64,000 nt of DNA from Nostoc sp. XA010 (GCF_020829625.1 NZ_JAIVFX010000008.1:1-64000), one strand, 5' to 3'. Shown: positions 45,647-55,618, numbered from the stretch's first letter. A program made the numbers and translations. Notes: generated from the sequence alone by a model not told the origin.

Positions 45647-46753
45647 CTATAACCAACTGTGATTAATTTTAATTCCTCGACTTTGGATTATCTCTTCAAA
45701 TAAATCTGTTGGTAGAGCTTCTTCTACAGCAAAAACACCTGGTTTTTTAAGTTTACCTTCTAGCAATAATTGGGCAATACTACCTGTACCACAACCAGAA
45801 GCCACTGCTGTATTTTCATGCACTACAGTTGAACAATAAACGGCGGTTTCACCATTTTTTTGTCCTGTCACTTCTGAACGAACTGCTACACCAATCCCAG
45901 TAAAATTATTAGTGACATCTGTCATTGAATGACTGACATGAGACAGAAATTCAATCATGTAACGACGCTGCATTAACCACTTAGGAAAAACGTGTGCCGC
46001 AATCCAAGTTAGGTAATTGTAAAAATCGGGAACAGAGCCAAATTTAGTAATTACAGTTTTTACAGATGGGAAAGCTTTGGGCAGTGTAAAGGTTTCTGGC
46101 ATATCAAACCAGTAAACTCCGGTGCGTCCATAGGGAGGTGGAAAATCAACTAATTCTCTTTCACTATAAGGCTTGATTATCTTCCATTTTCCATCTATCC
46201 AAGTCTCAAAAGGATACTGCAACCCAAGAAAAGTTGTCCGCATCACTGTAATGCCAGCACCGCCAGAACCCGAAACTAAATAACTTAAATGGATCTTTTC
46301 TGGTTTATCAAATTGTTCAACACCTTGACGTACCATGCTGTTAGAAATACCAGGAAAAATACCAGTATTAATAATTGCCGTCACACCAGCAGCAGCAGCT
46401 TGTTCACTAAAATTGAGAGCTTTGCTGGTATAAGAACGATGGTCACTGACATCTACATAATTAACGCCTTGAGCAATACAGGTTTCAAGAACATTAGTAT
46501 CTCGATAGTGAAATGGGCCAGCACAATGGATAACTAAGGTAGAGTTTGCGATCGCATCTTGCAACTTGTCAAGTTCTGCCAAGTCCAATACCAAAAACTG
46601 CACTTGTCCTCCCGAAGACAAGCTAACAGCCTTCCCAAACTCCGCAGAACGTCCAGTAATTGTAATTTTAGCCTGCGTATGGGTAGCTAGATCCTGAGCA
46701 ACACTGCTACCAATCCGCCCCCTTCCACCAAGAATTAAAACGCTGTCTGTCAT
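45647..46753 (-). CDS. Saccharopine dehydrogenase-like NAD(P)-binding protein
   Basis: The 368-residue protein has an N-terminal Rossmann motif (VLILGGRGRIGSSVAQDLA), a strand ending LVIHCAGPF, and YVDVSDHRSYTSKAL, as in the saccharopine dehydrogenase NADP-binding family. GIFPGISNSMVRQGVEQF and GSGGAGITVMRTTFLGL follow. The C-terminal half is hydrophobic. The substrate is unknown. It lies downstream of the CrtD gene on the same strand with a ~200-base repeat-rich spacer. Confidence 0.85.
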   Translation of the reverse strand: MTDSVLILGGRGRIGSSVAQDLATHTQAKITITGRSAEFGKAVSLSSGGQVQFLVLDLAELDKLQDAIANSTLVIHCAGPFHYRDTNVLETCIAQGVNYVDVSDHRSYTSKALNFSEQAAAAGVTAIINTGIFPGISNSMVRQGVEQFDKPEKIHLSYLVSGSGGAGITVMRTTFLGLQYPFETWIDGKWKIIKPYSERELVDFPPPYGRTGVYWFDMPETFTLPKAFPSVKTVITKFGSVPDFYNYLTWIAAHVFPKWLMQRRYMIEFLSHVSHSMTDVTNNFTGIGVAVRSEVTGQKNGETAVYCSTVVHENTAVASGCGTGSIAQLLLEGKLKKPGVFAVEEALPTDLFEEIIQSRGIKINHSWL

Positions 46754-46964
46754 TACTCCAGCATTCGCAACAATAACTTAATTTGACCAGTTTTCCGTCC
46801 CCTTTGTCATCGGTTACAAGTATGACTTGCCTGCTAAGGAAGGAGGACTTTTTAACGAAGAGGCAGGGGGCAGGGGGAAATGAGCCTAACCCCATCAAGA
46901 ACTACTGTGGAATGAAGGGGCAACATGGGTCTGAGTCCCCCACTTCAATAAGCGTGGTTCTGGT

Positions 46965-48536
46965 TCAGGCGGGGTCGAAGCCCCTTGCTGTTCTATCCCC
47001 CTTGCTCCCTGCTCCCTGCCCCCTTGCCTCTTCTTCAATTTGCCTAACTACCGTCAGCGCCGAATAACTCACCCCAGCAGTACCTTCGCCGGGATGAGTG
47101 GAATCACCAACTAACCACAAATTCTGGATGGGTGTACGATTGGCGAACCCAAAGGGGCCAAAGGTAGGAATCCTTTGACCAATACCGCCTACTATACCGC
47201 GATCGCGGGCTGTGAAATGAGCAAAAGTGCGGGGTGTTGCCGCTTCTTGATGAATAATAGTTTCCGGTTTGAGGTAGAAGTATTGGGCAAGGCGAGCGAT
47301 CGCTTCTTGGGTAAACTTTTCTTTTAATCCTTCATAATCTTCAGTCTGCCACCACTGTGCAGGATCGACAAATGAAGAAGCAATAATTGTCGCTTTCCCT
47401 TCCGGTGCGCGGCCGTCTCTAGGATGACTGACGGAAACAAATAAGGAATTATTCTCGCCAATGGGGCCATTGACATCGTACAGAAATTGTAAGTGGGGAG
47501 GGCATTCAAGCGGAATCGCGCTGGCATCTACACCCAAATACACCACAAACGCACCCGATGCTTGGGGCAGTTTTTCCACCCGATTTTTATATCCAGATGG
47601 CGCTTGTTCTCCCAATAACTGCACCAAGTTTTGCACGGTGACATTGCTAACTATGTGGTCGGCGGCTTCTGTCCAGACTTCGCCAGTTTTCTGATTTCTA
47701 ATGACTACAGCAGTAGCTTTACCGTTTTCTACTTTGATTTGTTCAACAGTGTGGCGCATCAACAATTTGCCGCCATCTCTTTCTAAGGATTGTACCAAGC
47801 GATCGCTCAATACTTGCATACTTCCCTGGAGGTGAAACAATCCTTGGGGCAGTTGGGATACACTCAACGCTGTTGCAGCATAAAGTAATGCTGTCTGTTC
47901 TGCATCCACCTGGGAGTATAGCTTTAGTTGTAAATCCAAAAAAGTCCTCAATCGCTGGTCATTTCCCAGTCCACATAACCGTAAAGCATCTCCTACCGTA
48001 AACAAAGTGAAGGGTACGGTAATTAATGTACTAGGACGCACCGCTTGCGCTAGTTGCCACAAATCCCATAAATTACGCGGCGGTAGCACCGGATCGCGTC
48101 CTTGAAATTCCCAACTAGCATCAAATAAAGTTGCCATCAACTGCCAAAACGGTTCGCTACCAGGAAACTGTTTTTGTCGTTCCTCTTGCCATTTCTCTTG
48201 GTCGCGCCAAACATTAATCGGTGTGCTTTCCCCAGGTAAATAGACCGCACAAGCAGGATCGCAAGGCGTTGCTGGCGGTAAATCTATTTCTAATTCTGAG
48301 AAAATGCGGTGGTGAATTCCCCCTGGTTCCAACCCCGCCACCTGAGTTGCTCCCACATCAAAGGTAAATCCCTGCCGTTTAAACGTCGAAGCACAGCCTC
48401 CTGGTACGAGAGCCTGATCCAAAATTAAGACGCTGTAACCTCTATGAGCTAATAATGCTCCAGCAGTCAGCCCACCTATTCCCGCACCGATAACGACAAC
48501 ATGAGAGTTACTTTTGTCAAGAGAAATGCTGGACAT
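46965..48536 (-). CDS. crtD: Carotenoid desaturase, probably C-3',4' desaturase CrtD
   Basis: The 523-residue FAD protein belongs to the phytoene-desaturase/isomerase-like family: VVVIGAGIGGLTAGALLAHR (~13-32) binds FAD, GGCASTFKRQGFTFDVGATQ follows, and the C-terminal FAD motif is NLWLVGDSTHPGEGTAGVSY. Cyanobacterial CrtD acts in making myxol-type carotenoids. Relatives such as CrtH (isomerase) are similar, so the exact assignment is likely rather than certain. The last ~20 residues (ARGQGAGSKGDRTARGFD) come from CCCTGCTCC-type repeat DNA and look like an accidental extension. Confidence 0.75.
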   Translation of the reverse strand: MSSISLDKSNSHVVVIGAGIGGLTAGALLAHRGYSVLILDQALVPGGCASTFKRQGFTFDVGATQVAGLEPGGIHHRIFSELEIDLPPATPCDPACAVYLPGESTPINVWRDQEKWQEERQKQFPGSEPFWQLMATLFDASWEFQGRDPVLPPRNLWDLWQLAQAVRPSTLITVPFTLFTVGDALRLCGLGNDQRLRTFLDLQLKLYSQVDAEQTALLYAATALSVSQLPQGLFHLQGSMQVLSDRLVQSLERDGGKLLMRHTVEQIKVENGKATAVVIRNQKTGEVWTEAADHIVSNVTVQNLVQLLGEQAPSGYKNRVEKLPQASGAFVVYLGVDASAIPLECPPHLQFLYDVNGPIGENNSLFVSVSHPRDGRAPEGKATIIASSFVDPAQWWQTEDYEGLKEKFTQEAIARLAQYFYLKPETIIHQEAATPRTFAHFTARDRGIVGGIGQRIPTFGPFGFANRTPIQNLWLVGDSTHPGEGTAGVSYSALTVVRQIEEEARGQGAGSKGDRTARGFDPA

Positions 48537-48731
48537 TGATTAGTTTATTTAAAATTCTTAACATTTTTAATTATAATTTTAACTTCTCTGCCCCATCTGT
48601 GCCCATGCAAATATTTCCAGTATCGGTGAGAGCAGATTCTAACTTTTTGTAAAGATTGCATAGGAAAACACGTAAAGTTATCTGCTTGATATCGAGAAAT
48701 TAATAGAGGTTTCCTTTAAGGATGAAATTAC

Positions 48732-50792
48732 ATGTCAGTATCAGCTTCTTTAGACCTGTCTAAAACTTTCTTCCTCAACAGCTTACTAGGAGCTAATCAG
48801 ACAATTTATTTAGATTTCGACGGCAATATCACCTCTGGTACTTCCTGGAACACAAGTGAACGTCCGGCTAACATTATCACCCCTGCCTTCGACTTCGACG
48901 GCAATACAGCATCCTTTAGCTCGGCTGAACTTGAAACAATTCAGTATATCTGGCAGCGCGTCGTTGAGGATTTCAGTCCGTTTAATGTTAATGTCACAAC
49001 GCAGGCTCCAGCAGATATTAACGATTTGATTAAGAGCGGCAGTAATGATACTCGCTGGGGGGTGCGTGTTGCGATCGGCGGTAGCAGTTACGATTGGTAT
49101 GGTAAAGGACTCGAAGGAGTCGCCAAATTTGGTTCTTTCAACTGGAATAGTGATACTCCTGCCTTTGTTTTTGCTAAAAATACGATCAACGGTGATGAGA
49201 AGGAGACGGCTGAGACTATCTCTCATGAAGTAGGTCATACGCTAGGATTCGAGCATGATGGACGAATAACCCCCGATGAAGAATACTACGAAGGACATGG
49301 TAGTGGAGAGACTAGCTGGGCACCGATCATGGGATTTGCGGGGTATTACCAGGAGCTAACCCAGTGGAGTAAAGGCGAGTATGCTTCTGCTAACAATACT
49401 GAGGATGATTTGCAAATTATTACGACCCAAAATGGGTTCACCTACCGAGCCGATGATTGTGGTGATGCAATTGCGGCAGCAAAGCCACTAACAATTTCTG
49501 GTACGTCTATCAGTGATAGTGGCATCATTGAGCGCAATACAGATATAGATTTTTATAGTTTTGTTACAGATACTGGTCTGATTAGCTTGATAGTGAATCC
49601 TTTTAGTCGAGGGCCAAACTTAGACATTTTGGCAGAGCTATACAATTCTGCTGGTACCTTAATTGCATCGTCCAATCCAACAGATTTACTATCTGCAAGT
49701 ATTACAACAAATGTCGTTGCTGGAAATTATTACCTCAAAATTGATGGTATAGGAAAAGAAAATCCTCTTTCAACTGGCTACACGGATTACGGCAGTTTGG
49801 GGCAGTACTTTATTAGTGGTACTTTAAACTTTTCTAATATCCAGCGATGGGCAACTGGGCAAGGCGGGTTTTGGGATACTCAAAAATGGCTAGTCGGCGA
49901 TTTTAACGCAGATGGAAAAGATGATTTAGTCAACGTCTTCAATGATGGTGGGGGTCTAGCTAGTATCGATACTCACTTATCTAATGGTGGGAGTTTTGGT
50001 ATCCAGCGATGGGCAACTGGGCAAGGCGGGTTTTGGGATACTCAAAAATGGCTAGGCGGCGATTTTAACGCAGACGGGAAAGATGATTTAGTCAACGTCT
50101 TTAATGATGGAGGTCTAGCTAATATCGATACTCACTTATCTAATGGTGAGAGTTTTGGTATCCAGCGATGGGCAACTGGGCAAGGCAGGTTTTGGGATAC
50201 TCAAAAATGGCTAGTCGGCGATTTTAACGCAGACGGGAAAGATGATTTAGTCAACGTCTTCAATGATGGTGGGGGTCTAGCCAGTATTGATACTCACTTA
50301 TCTAATGGTGAGAGTTTTGATAGCCAGCGATGGGCAACTGGGCAAGGCGGGTTTTGGGATACTCAAAAATGGCTAGTCGGCGATTTTAACGCAGACGGGA
50401 AAGATGATTTAGTCAACATCTTCAATGATGGAGGTCTAGCCAGTATTGATACTCACTTATCTAATGGTGAGAGTTTTGATATCCAGCGATGGGCAACTGG
50501 GCAAGGCGGATTTTGGGATACTCAAAAATGGCTAGTCGGCGATTTTAACGCAGATGGGAAAGATGATTTAGTCAACGTCTTCAATGATGGTGGGGGTCTA
50601 GCCAGTATTGATACTCACTTATCTAATGGTGAGAGTTTTGGTAGCCAGCGATGGGCAACTGGGCAAGGCGGGTTTGGGGATACTCAAAAATGGCTAGTCG
50701 GCGATTTTAACGCAGATGGGAAAGATGATTTAGTCAACGTCTTTAATGATGGGGGCCTAGCCACTATCGATACTCATATTTTGATTACATAA
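48732..50792 (+). CDS. Secreted metzincin-like protease with PPC and FG-GAP repeats
   Basis: The 686-residue protein begins without a classical signal peptide (TFFLNSLLGANQTIYLDFDG). The zinc motif HEVGHTLGFEHD (165-176) fits HExxHxxGxxH, and APIMGFAGYY may be the Met-turn, as in metzincins. A PPC-like beta domain follows (~260-365: DIDFYSFVTDTGLISLIVNP). From ~370 to the end are six FG-GAP/VCBS repeats of 53-54 residues, each with DFNADGKDDLVN, a calcium-loop pattern. Absence of a signal peptide and the repeat build suggest type I secretion (inference). AAGGA 9 bases upstream supports the start. Confidence 0.88.
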   Translation: MSVSASLDLSKTFFLNSLLGANQTIYLDFDGNITSGTSWNTSERPANIITPAFDFDGNTASFSSAELETIQYIWQRVVEDFSPFNVNVTTQAPADINDLIKSGSNDTRWGVRVAIGGSSYDWYGKGLEGVAKFGSFNWNSDTPAFVFAKNTINGDEKETAETISHEVGHTLGFEHDGRITPDEEYYEGHGSGETSWAPIMGFAGYYQELTQWSKGEYASANNTEDDLQIITTQNGFTYRADDCGDAIAAAKPLTISGTSISDSGIIERNTDIDFYSFVTDTGLISLIVNPFSRGPNLDILAELYNSAGTLIASSNPTDLLSASITTNVVAGNYYLKIDGIGKENPLSTGYTDYGSLGQYFISGTLNFSNIQRWATGQGGFWDTQKWLVGDFNADGKDDLVNVFNDGGGLASIDTHLSNGGSFGIQRWATGQGGFWDTQKWLGGDFNADGKDDLVNVFNDGGLANIDTHLSNGESFGIQRWATGQGRFWDTQKWLVGDFNADGKDDLVNVFNDGGGLASIDTHLSNGESFDSQRWATGQGGFWDTQKWLVGDFNADGKDDLVNIFNDGGLASIDTHLSNGESFDIQRWATGQGGFWDTQKWLVGDFNADGKDDLVNVFNDGGGLASIDTHLSNGESFGSQRWATGQGGFGDTQKWLVGDFNADGKDDLVNVFNDGGLATIDTHILIT
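49839..50789 (+). repeat. Six in-gene tandem repeats, alternating 162 and 159 bp
   Basis: Unit starts (ATCCAGCGATGGGC or AGCCAGCGATGGGC) are at 49839, 50001, 50160, 50322, 50481 and 50643, giving spacings of 162, 159, 162, 159 and 162. The 3-bp change is NDGGGLA versus NDGGLA. Units are almost identical at DNA level, so the array expanded recently, probably as 321-bp dimers. Confidence 0.95.
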
Positions 50793-50996
50793 GGAACCAG
50801 ACTTTGAGATGAAATTGATAGCCAATAGGACTTGAGATAAGTTTGCCTTGGGGTATGATTACTTACTCAGTGTCGCTGGTAAGTGCCGAGGTGATACGCC
50901 AGCACCTCGGAGATATTCCAGCACCGTCGGCATTTCAACAACTTGCTGCACACCATATTTAAGCTGTCGTTATCAATATTATTGCAACTGGTAGCA

Positions 50997-51332
50997 GTTC
51001 CCGGACTTATGGGAGCGGCTCCCGGACTTATGGGAGCGGCTCCCGAACTTATGGGAGCAGTTCCCGGACTTATGGGAGCGGCTCCCGAACTTATGGGAGC
51101 AGTTCCCGGACTTATGGGAGCAGTTCCCGGACTTATGGGAGCGGCTCCCGGACTTATGGGAGCAGTTCCCGAACTTATGGGAGCGGCTCCCGAACTTATG
51201 GGAGCAGTTCCCGGACTTATGGGAGCAGTTCCCGAACTTATGGGAGCAGTTCCCGGACTTATGGGAGCAGTTCCCGGACTTATGGGAGCGGCTCCCGGAC
51301 TTATGGGAGCAGTTCCCGAACTTATAGGAGCG
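50997..51332. repeat. 21-bp tandem array, 16 units
   Basis: Sixteen head-to-tail copies of GTTCCCGGACTTATGGGAGC plus A. Joined units form GGGAGC-G-GCTCCC or GGGAGC-A-GTTCCC hairpins; the centre base and the second stem base always change together. A second variable site is GGA/GAA before CTTATG. The frame GLMGA(A/V)P stays open because the unit is 21 bases, but no coding evidence supports a gene. Confidence 0.95.
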
Positions 51333-51395
51333 GTCTACTTCGCAACATTACTCACTAATTGCGGTGCTTCAAGTTCTGCTTACTAATTTAATTAT

Positions 51396-51532
51396 TAGAC
51401 CTCTTGCAAAAATCCTTGAATCACCCCTCCCCAACCCTCCCCAACACATCGGGGAGGGCGCAAGATTTTAAGTTTCCCCCCTTTATATCGGGGGGATTAA
51501 GGGGGGTCTATTCGACTTATGCAAGAGGTCTA
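51396..51532. mobile_element. 137-bp MITE with TAGACCTCTTGCA ends
   Basis: TAGACCTCTTGCAAAAA on the left pairs with ATGCAAGAGGTCTA on the right. The core has CCTCCCCAACACATCGGGGA and CCCCCCTTTATATCGGGGGG hairpins, similar to the core of the element at 26389 although the ends differ. Further dispersed repeats (ACTCCGACGCGGGAGT and a C-rich stretch) fill 51541-51630. Confidence 0.85.
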
Positions 51533-51675
51533 TTCATTAACTGGCGACTCCGACGCGGGAGTACCCGCTAACGCAACTATTGGAGACGCACTCGCGTTCG
51601 CTATCCCCGACCCTACTCCCCGCTCCCTTGCCTCTATTGACGTTGGATGTAGAAATTGAGTAATTTAATTCTTGG

Positions 51676-51872
51676 ATGTCCCTAATTACAGCTTTAAAAA
51701 AAGCAGGTTTTGAGGTAGCAAGAATCCGAGGTAGTCACCATTTTTGATACACAGTGATGGTGGTCGAACTGTTGTTCCAGTGCATTCTGGTGAAACAATA
51801 GGTTCTGGTTTGTTAGCACAGATACTCCCTGACTGTCAGATCAGCCGTGATGAATTCTGGGAACTATTGTAA
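51676..51872 (+). pseudogene. HicA-type toxin gene with one-base frameshift
   Basis: Reading from the ATG gives SLITALKKAGFEVARIRGSH then HF and TGA. Adding one T to the T5 run at about 51744-51748 continues LIHSDGGRTVVPVHSGETIG, SGLLAQILPDCQISRDEFWE and LL before TAA. Together this is a complete HicA toxin: the double-stranded-RNA-binding-like fold with the catalytic His in RGSHHF. No hicB antitoxin frame is seen on either side. The run could be a sequencing error or a real inactivation. Confidence 0.8.
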
Positions 51873-52039
51873 AAATAGGTAAAACTTACCCTTCTGAGTC
51901 ATGGATTCTCCTATTATGTAGTGTGAAATTATTCCATTTTTTCTTCAACTAGAACTACTACAATTACTATTGATGCTAGATAATGGGAAAGCTTTGACAT
52001 TTGCTTGCCAATCTAGCCCGGAAACAATAACTAAGACTT

Positions 52040-53827
52040 ATGCGAACTCACTATTGCGGCGAACTCCGAAAAGAACATATTGGAGAAACTGTTACCTTTT
52101 ACGGATGGATAGACCGTCGCCGCGATCACGGTGGTGTGATATTTTTAGATTTACGCGATCGCTCTGGAATTGTCCAAATCGTCAGTGATCCGCAACGCAC
52201 CCCAGATTCTTATGAGCAGGCGAACGCCCTGCGAAATGAATATGTTGTCGAAATCACTGGTAGGGTAACACAGCGTCCCGAAGAATCGTTGAATACCCGC
52301 ATCCCAACAGGCGAGGTGGAAATCTACGCCGATAAAATTCAACTCCTCAATGCTGTTCGCAAACAGTTACCTTTCCAAGTTTCCATTGCTGACACCGAGA
52401 CAGTGCGGGAAGACTTGCGGCTGAAATATCGCTATTTGGATTTGCGACGCGAACGCATGGCGCAAAATTTGCAACTGCGTCATCAAATTGTCAAAGCCAT
52501 GCGTCGTTATCTAGAAGATTTGGAAGGTTTTATCGAAGTCGAAACCCCAATACTTACCCGTTCTACCCCAGAAGGAGCGAGGGATTATGTTCTACCCAGT
52601 CGCGTCAATCCTGGTGAATGGTATGCTTTGCCGCAATCACCCCAGCTATTTAAACAATTGCTGATGGTATCCGGCTTAGATAGATATTATCAAATTGCCC
52701 GTTGCTTCCGCGATGAAGATTTACGCGCCGACAGACAACCAGAATTCACTCAGTTGGACATGGAAATGAGCTTCATGTCCCAAGAAGAAATTATCGAACT
52801 GAATGAAAACTTAGTTTGCCATATCTTCAAAACAGTTAAAGGAATTGAGTTACAGCGTCCTTTCCCCCGTCTCACTTACGCTGAGGGGATGGAACGCTAC
52901 GGGAGTGATAAACCAGATACACGCTATGGTTTGGAATTAGTCGATGTCTCAGATATTGTCAAAGACTCTGGTTTCAAAGTCTTTCGGGACACTGTTACTA
53001 ATGGTGGTATCGTCAAAATCCTACCCATTCCCAACGGTAACGATGTAATTTCTAATGTCCGCATTAAACCAGGCGGTGATTTATTTAAAGAAGCCAGCGA
53101 AGCCGGTGCTAAAGGTTTAGCTTATATCCGCGTCAGAGATGATGGCGAAATTGACACCATTGGCGCGATTAAAGACAACCTCAGCGCTGAACAAAAAGAA
53201 GAAATTTTACGCCGTACAGGTGCAAAAGCTGGACATTTGCTATTGTTTGGGGCTGGTGATGCTGCTACAGTTAATAAGACATTAGATAGATTACGGCAAG
53301 CGATCGCTAAAGAATTTAACTTAATTGATCCAGAAAAAATCAACTTACTCTGGATTACAGATTTCCCCATGTTCGAGTGGAATGCTGACGAAAAGCGTCT
53401 AGAAGCACTGCACCACCCGTTTACAGCACCCCATCCTGATGATTTGAGCGACTTAAAAACTGCACGCGCCCAAGCTTACGACTTGGTACTCAACGGCGTA
53501 GAAGTTGGCGGCGGAAGTCTGCGGATTTATCAGCGAGAAGTTCAACAGCAGGTGTTTGAAGCGATCGGTTTATCTCCTGAAGAAGCACAAAGTAAATTTG
53601 GCTTTCTCTTAGAAGCATTTGAATATGGTACACCACCGCATGGTGGCATCGCCTACGGTTTAGATCGTTTGGTGATGTTGCTAGCTGGCGAAGAATCTAT
53701 TCGAGATGTGATTGCTTTTCCGAAGACACAACAAGCACGTTGTTTGTTAACAGATGCGCCTTCGAGTGTAGATGCGAAACAGTTGAAAGAATTGCACGTT
53801 GCTTCGACTTATAAACCAAAGTCTTAG
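52040..53827 (+). CDS. aspS: Aspartyl-tRNA synthetase
   Basis: Full-length bacterial-type class II enzyme of 595 residues. It starts [20 protein letters not shown] with the anticodon-binding OB fold ([20 protein letters not shown]), then motif 1-2 regions ([31 protein letters not shown]), the bacterial GAD insertion (~300-410) and motif 3 ([20 protein letters not shown]). It charges tRNA-Asp; in cyanobacteria it may also charge tRNA-Asn (known for some). Confidence 0.98.
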   Translation: MRTHYCGELRKEHIGETVTFYGWIDRRRDHGGVIFLDLRDRSGIVQIVSDPQRTPDSYEQANALRNEYVVEITGRVTQRPEESLNTRIPTGEVEIYADKIQLLNAVRKQLPFQVSIADTETVREDLRLKYRYLDLRRERMAQNLQLRHQIVKAMRRYLEDLEGFIEVETPILTRSTPEGARDYVLPSRVNPGEWYALPQSPQLFKQLLMVSGLDRYYQIARCFRDEDLRADRQPEFTQLDMEMSFMSQEEIIELNENLVCHIFKTVKGIELQRPFPRLTYAEGMERYGSDKPDTRYGLELVDVSDIVKDSGFKVFRDTVTNGGIVKILPIPNGNDVISNVRIKPGGDLFKEASEAGAKGLAYIRVRDDGEIDTIGAIKDNLSAEQKEEILRRTGAKAGHLLLFGAGDAATVNKTLDRLRQAIAKEFNLIDPEKINLLWITDFPMFEWNADEKRLEALHHPFTAPHPDDLSDLKTARAQAYDLVLNGVEVGGGSLRIYQREVQQQVFEAIGLSPEEAQSKFGFLLEAFEYGTPPHGGIAYGLDRLVMLLAGEESIRDVIAFPKTQQARCLLTDAPSSVDAKQLKELHVASTYKPKS

Positions 53828-53851
53828 TTAACTAATAAATTGTCTAAGTAA

Positions 53852-53868
53852 GGTGGGCAATGCCCACC
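53852..53868. terminator. GGTGGGCA/TGCCCACC hairpin after aspS
   Basis: An 8-bp perfect stem with a one-base centre lies 25 bases after the aspS stop. It is followed by AATTAC rather than a T-run, so termination is likely only in the sense of position; it is also a known type of dispersed cyanobacterial repeat. Confidence 0.45.
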
Positions 53869-54071
53869 AATTACTTGCAATCATACATTGATTCTCTTCG
53901 ACAACACTGGGTTGATTTGTACAACAGTCTCAAAAATAAAAAATAAGTTCAATTATCAAAGCTTGCTTTTCTCCTTAAAAAAACACGAACATATTTTTTT
54001 AATTTTACCTTCTATTTCACTTAACTAAGTAGTATTAGGTGTAAAGTGCATTGAAGTGATTAGGGCACTCA

Positions 54072-54515
54072 ATGGAAGTTATCTTAGCTAATATTAATCA
54101 TCTTGAAGCTGTTTCAGTATTATTTGATCGATATCGAGTTTTTTACAATCAGCCATCAAATCTTGAAGCTGCTAAGGAGTTTCTCAAAGAACGTTTCAAC
54201 AATAATGAATCGGTAGTGTTTGCAGCTAATGACAATGGGGAATTAGTCGGATTTACTCAGCTTTATCCCAGCTTTTCTTCAGTGTCGATGAAACGAGTAT
54301 GGATATTGAACGATTTGTATGTAGAAGAGTCACATCGCCGCAGGGGAATTGCAAAATTATTGATGAGTGTTGCAGAAGAATACGCCAAAGAAAGTGGAGC
54401 CGTTAGAGTAATTTTAGCTACTCAAATTTCTAACATAACCGCGCAAAAACTCTATGAAACGCAGGATTACATTAAGAATGAAGAGTTTTACCATTATGCT
54501 TTGCGGTTGCAATAG
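54072..54515 (+). CDS. GNAT family N-acetyltransferase
   Basis: The 147-residue protein has the GNAT fold in order: N-terminal NINHLEAVSVLFDRYRVFY, central LVGFTQLYPSFSSVSMKRVW, the acetyl-CoA loop NDLYVEESHRRRGIAKLLMS (RRRGIA) and a closing VILATQISNITAQKLYETQD segment. Substrate unknown. Directly after its stop, in the same frame, lies a fragment of a DNA methyltransferase gene. Confidence 0.88.
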   Translation: MEVILANINHLEAVSVLFDRYRVFYNQPSNLEAAKEFLKERFNNNESVVFAANDNGELVGFTQLYPSFSSVSMKRVWILNDLYVEESHRRRGIAKLLMSVAEEYAKESGAVRVILATQISNITAQKLYETQDYIKNEEFYHYALRLQ

Positions 54516-54521
54516 TGGCAT

Positions 54522-54605
54522 GACAACAAACTCAAAGCCTTAGAGCTTTTTGCTGGTATCGGTGGGTTTCGCCTTTGCAGCAACCGCCAGAAATTAGCTA
54601 TGTAA
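54522..54605 (+). pseudogene. Remnant of a C5-cytosine DNA methyltransferase N-terminus
   Basis: The frame reads DNKLKALELFAGIGGFRL, then CSNRQKLAM and TAA. LFAGIGGFRLG is motif I (SAM-binding) of m5C methyltransferases and always sits at the N-terminus. The normal continuation is lost after FRL. No start codon precedes it, and no later methyltransferase motif is visible downstream, so it is a decayed fragment. Confidence 0.7.
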
Positions 54606-54762
54606 AAATTTCTAATGCATTACAGTGGCGATCGCAATAGGCTAGGATTATTCAGGTAGCAACTACGACGACAACATATAAGTGTAGAAAATCTACTGGT
54701 AGGATGAAAGGGATTAATGCTGCTGCCACAATAGAATTAAGCTGCTAGCCCCAGAATTCCTT

Positions 54763-55533
54763 ATGAGTGAATCTATCATCTTGACAGACACTGGCTTATT
54801 ACCAGAAGATTTGTTACCAGATGTTAGTCATCTGGTGACAGAGGACGATGAACCCTTGGATAATCTGCCATCTGAAAAACAACAACGCCTGCTGACAGAG
54901 ACACTTTACAGTTCTTGGAACGGGCCTAGTAATGCCCAAGGGTTTCTTGTGGCTGCCAATGTGGGGTTGTTTCCCAGTAACAAACAACCGCCGATTGTGC
55001 CTGATGTATTTTTGAGCCTGGATGTACAAGTAGCTGATAACTGGTGGGAAAGACGGCATCGCTCTTATTTCTTCTGGGATTTTGGTAAACCGCCAGAGGT
55101 GGTGATTGAAATTGTTTCAAATCGAGAAGGCAATGAAACAGGACGAAAAATCTTAGAGTATGCCAGGATGCGGGTAATGTACTACATTATCTTTGATCCA
55201 ACTCGACAACTTGGTGGTGAAGTTCTACAGATGTACGAGTTGCGTGGGCGGCAATATATACCCATGAGTGAGCAATGGCTGACTGAAGTTGAGCTAGGTT
55301 TATGTTTGTGGGAAGGTGCCTATGAAGGTAAGCGGGATGTTTGGCTGAGGTGGTGTGACGCTACGGGTAATGTAATTCCTACTGGTGCAGAACGAGCCGA
55401 ACAAGAACGTTTACGAGCCGAACAAGAATGCTTACGAGCTGAACAAGAGCGAGAAGCTAAAGAAACTGCTCTGCAACGAGCTGAACGCTTGGCGGCACAG
55501 TTACGAGCCTTGGGTGTTGAGCCAGAAGTATGA
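54763..55533 (+). CDS. Uma2 family protein with charged coiled-coil tail
   Basis: Third Uma2 gene of the window, 256 residues. The core has SWNGPSNAQGFLVAANVGLF, PDVFLSLDVQV, FWDFGKPPEVVIEIVSNREG with the E-I-V acidic/hydrophobic core, and MRVMYYIIFDPTRQLGGEVL. The tail (~205-250) is a charged heptad repeat (ERAEQERLRAEQECLRAEQE). This is the longer Uma2 type common in cyanobacteria. Role unknown. Confidence 0.88.
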   Translation: MSESIILTDTGLLPEDLLPDVSHLVTEDDEPLDNLPSEKQQRLLTETLYSSWNGPSNAQGFLVAANVGLFPSNKQPPIVPDVFLSLDVQVADNWWERRHRSYFFWDFGKPPEVVIEIVSNREGNETGRKILEYARMRVMYYIIFDPTRQLGGEVLQMYELRGRQYIPMSEQWLTEVELGLCLWEGAYEGKRDVWLRWCDATGNVIPTGAERAEQERLRAEQECLRAEQEREAKETALQRAERLAAQLRALGVEPEV

Positions 55534-55618
55534 GGTGAGGATGAGGAGTAGGGTAATTCAATTAATTGAAAAACGCTGTAAGAGCAAAATTACCAGGAAA
55601 CCTCCTCAAAACAAAAAA

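Noticed and set aside
50943..51386. 147-codon frame with GLMGA(A/V)P heptads
   Set aside because: It is produced by the 21-bp array; most variation is consistent with keeping a hairpin rather than a protein, and no start signal is seen.
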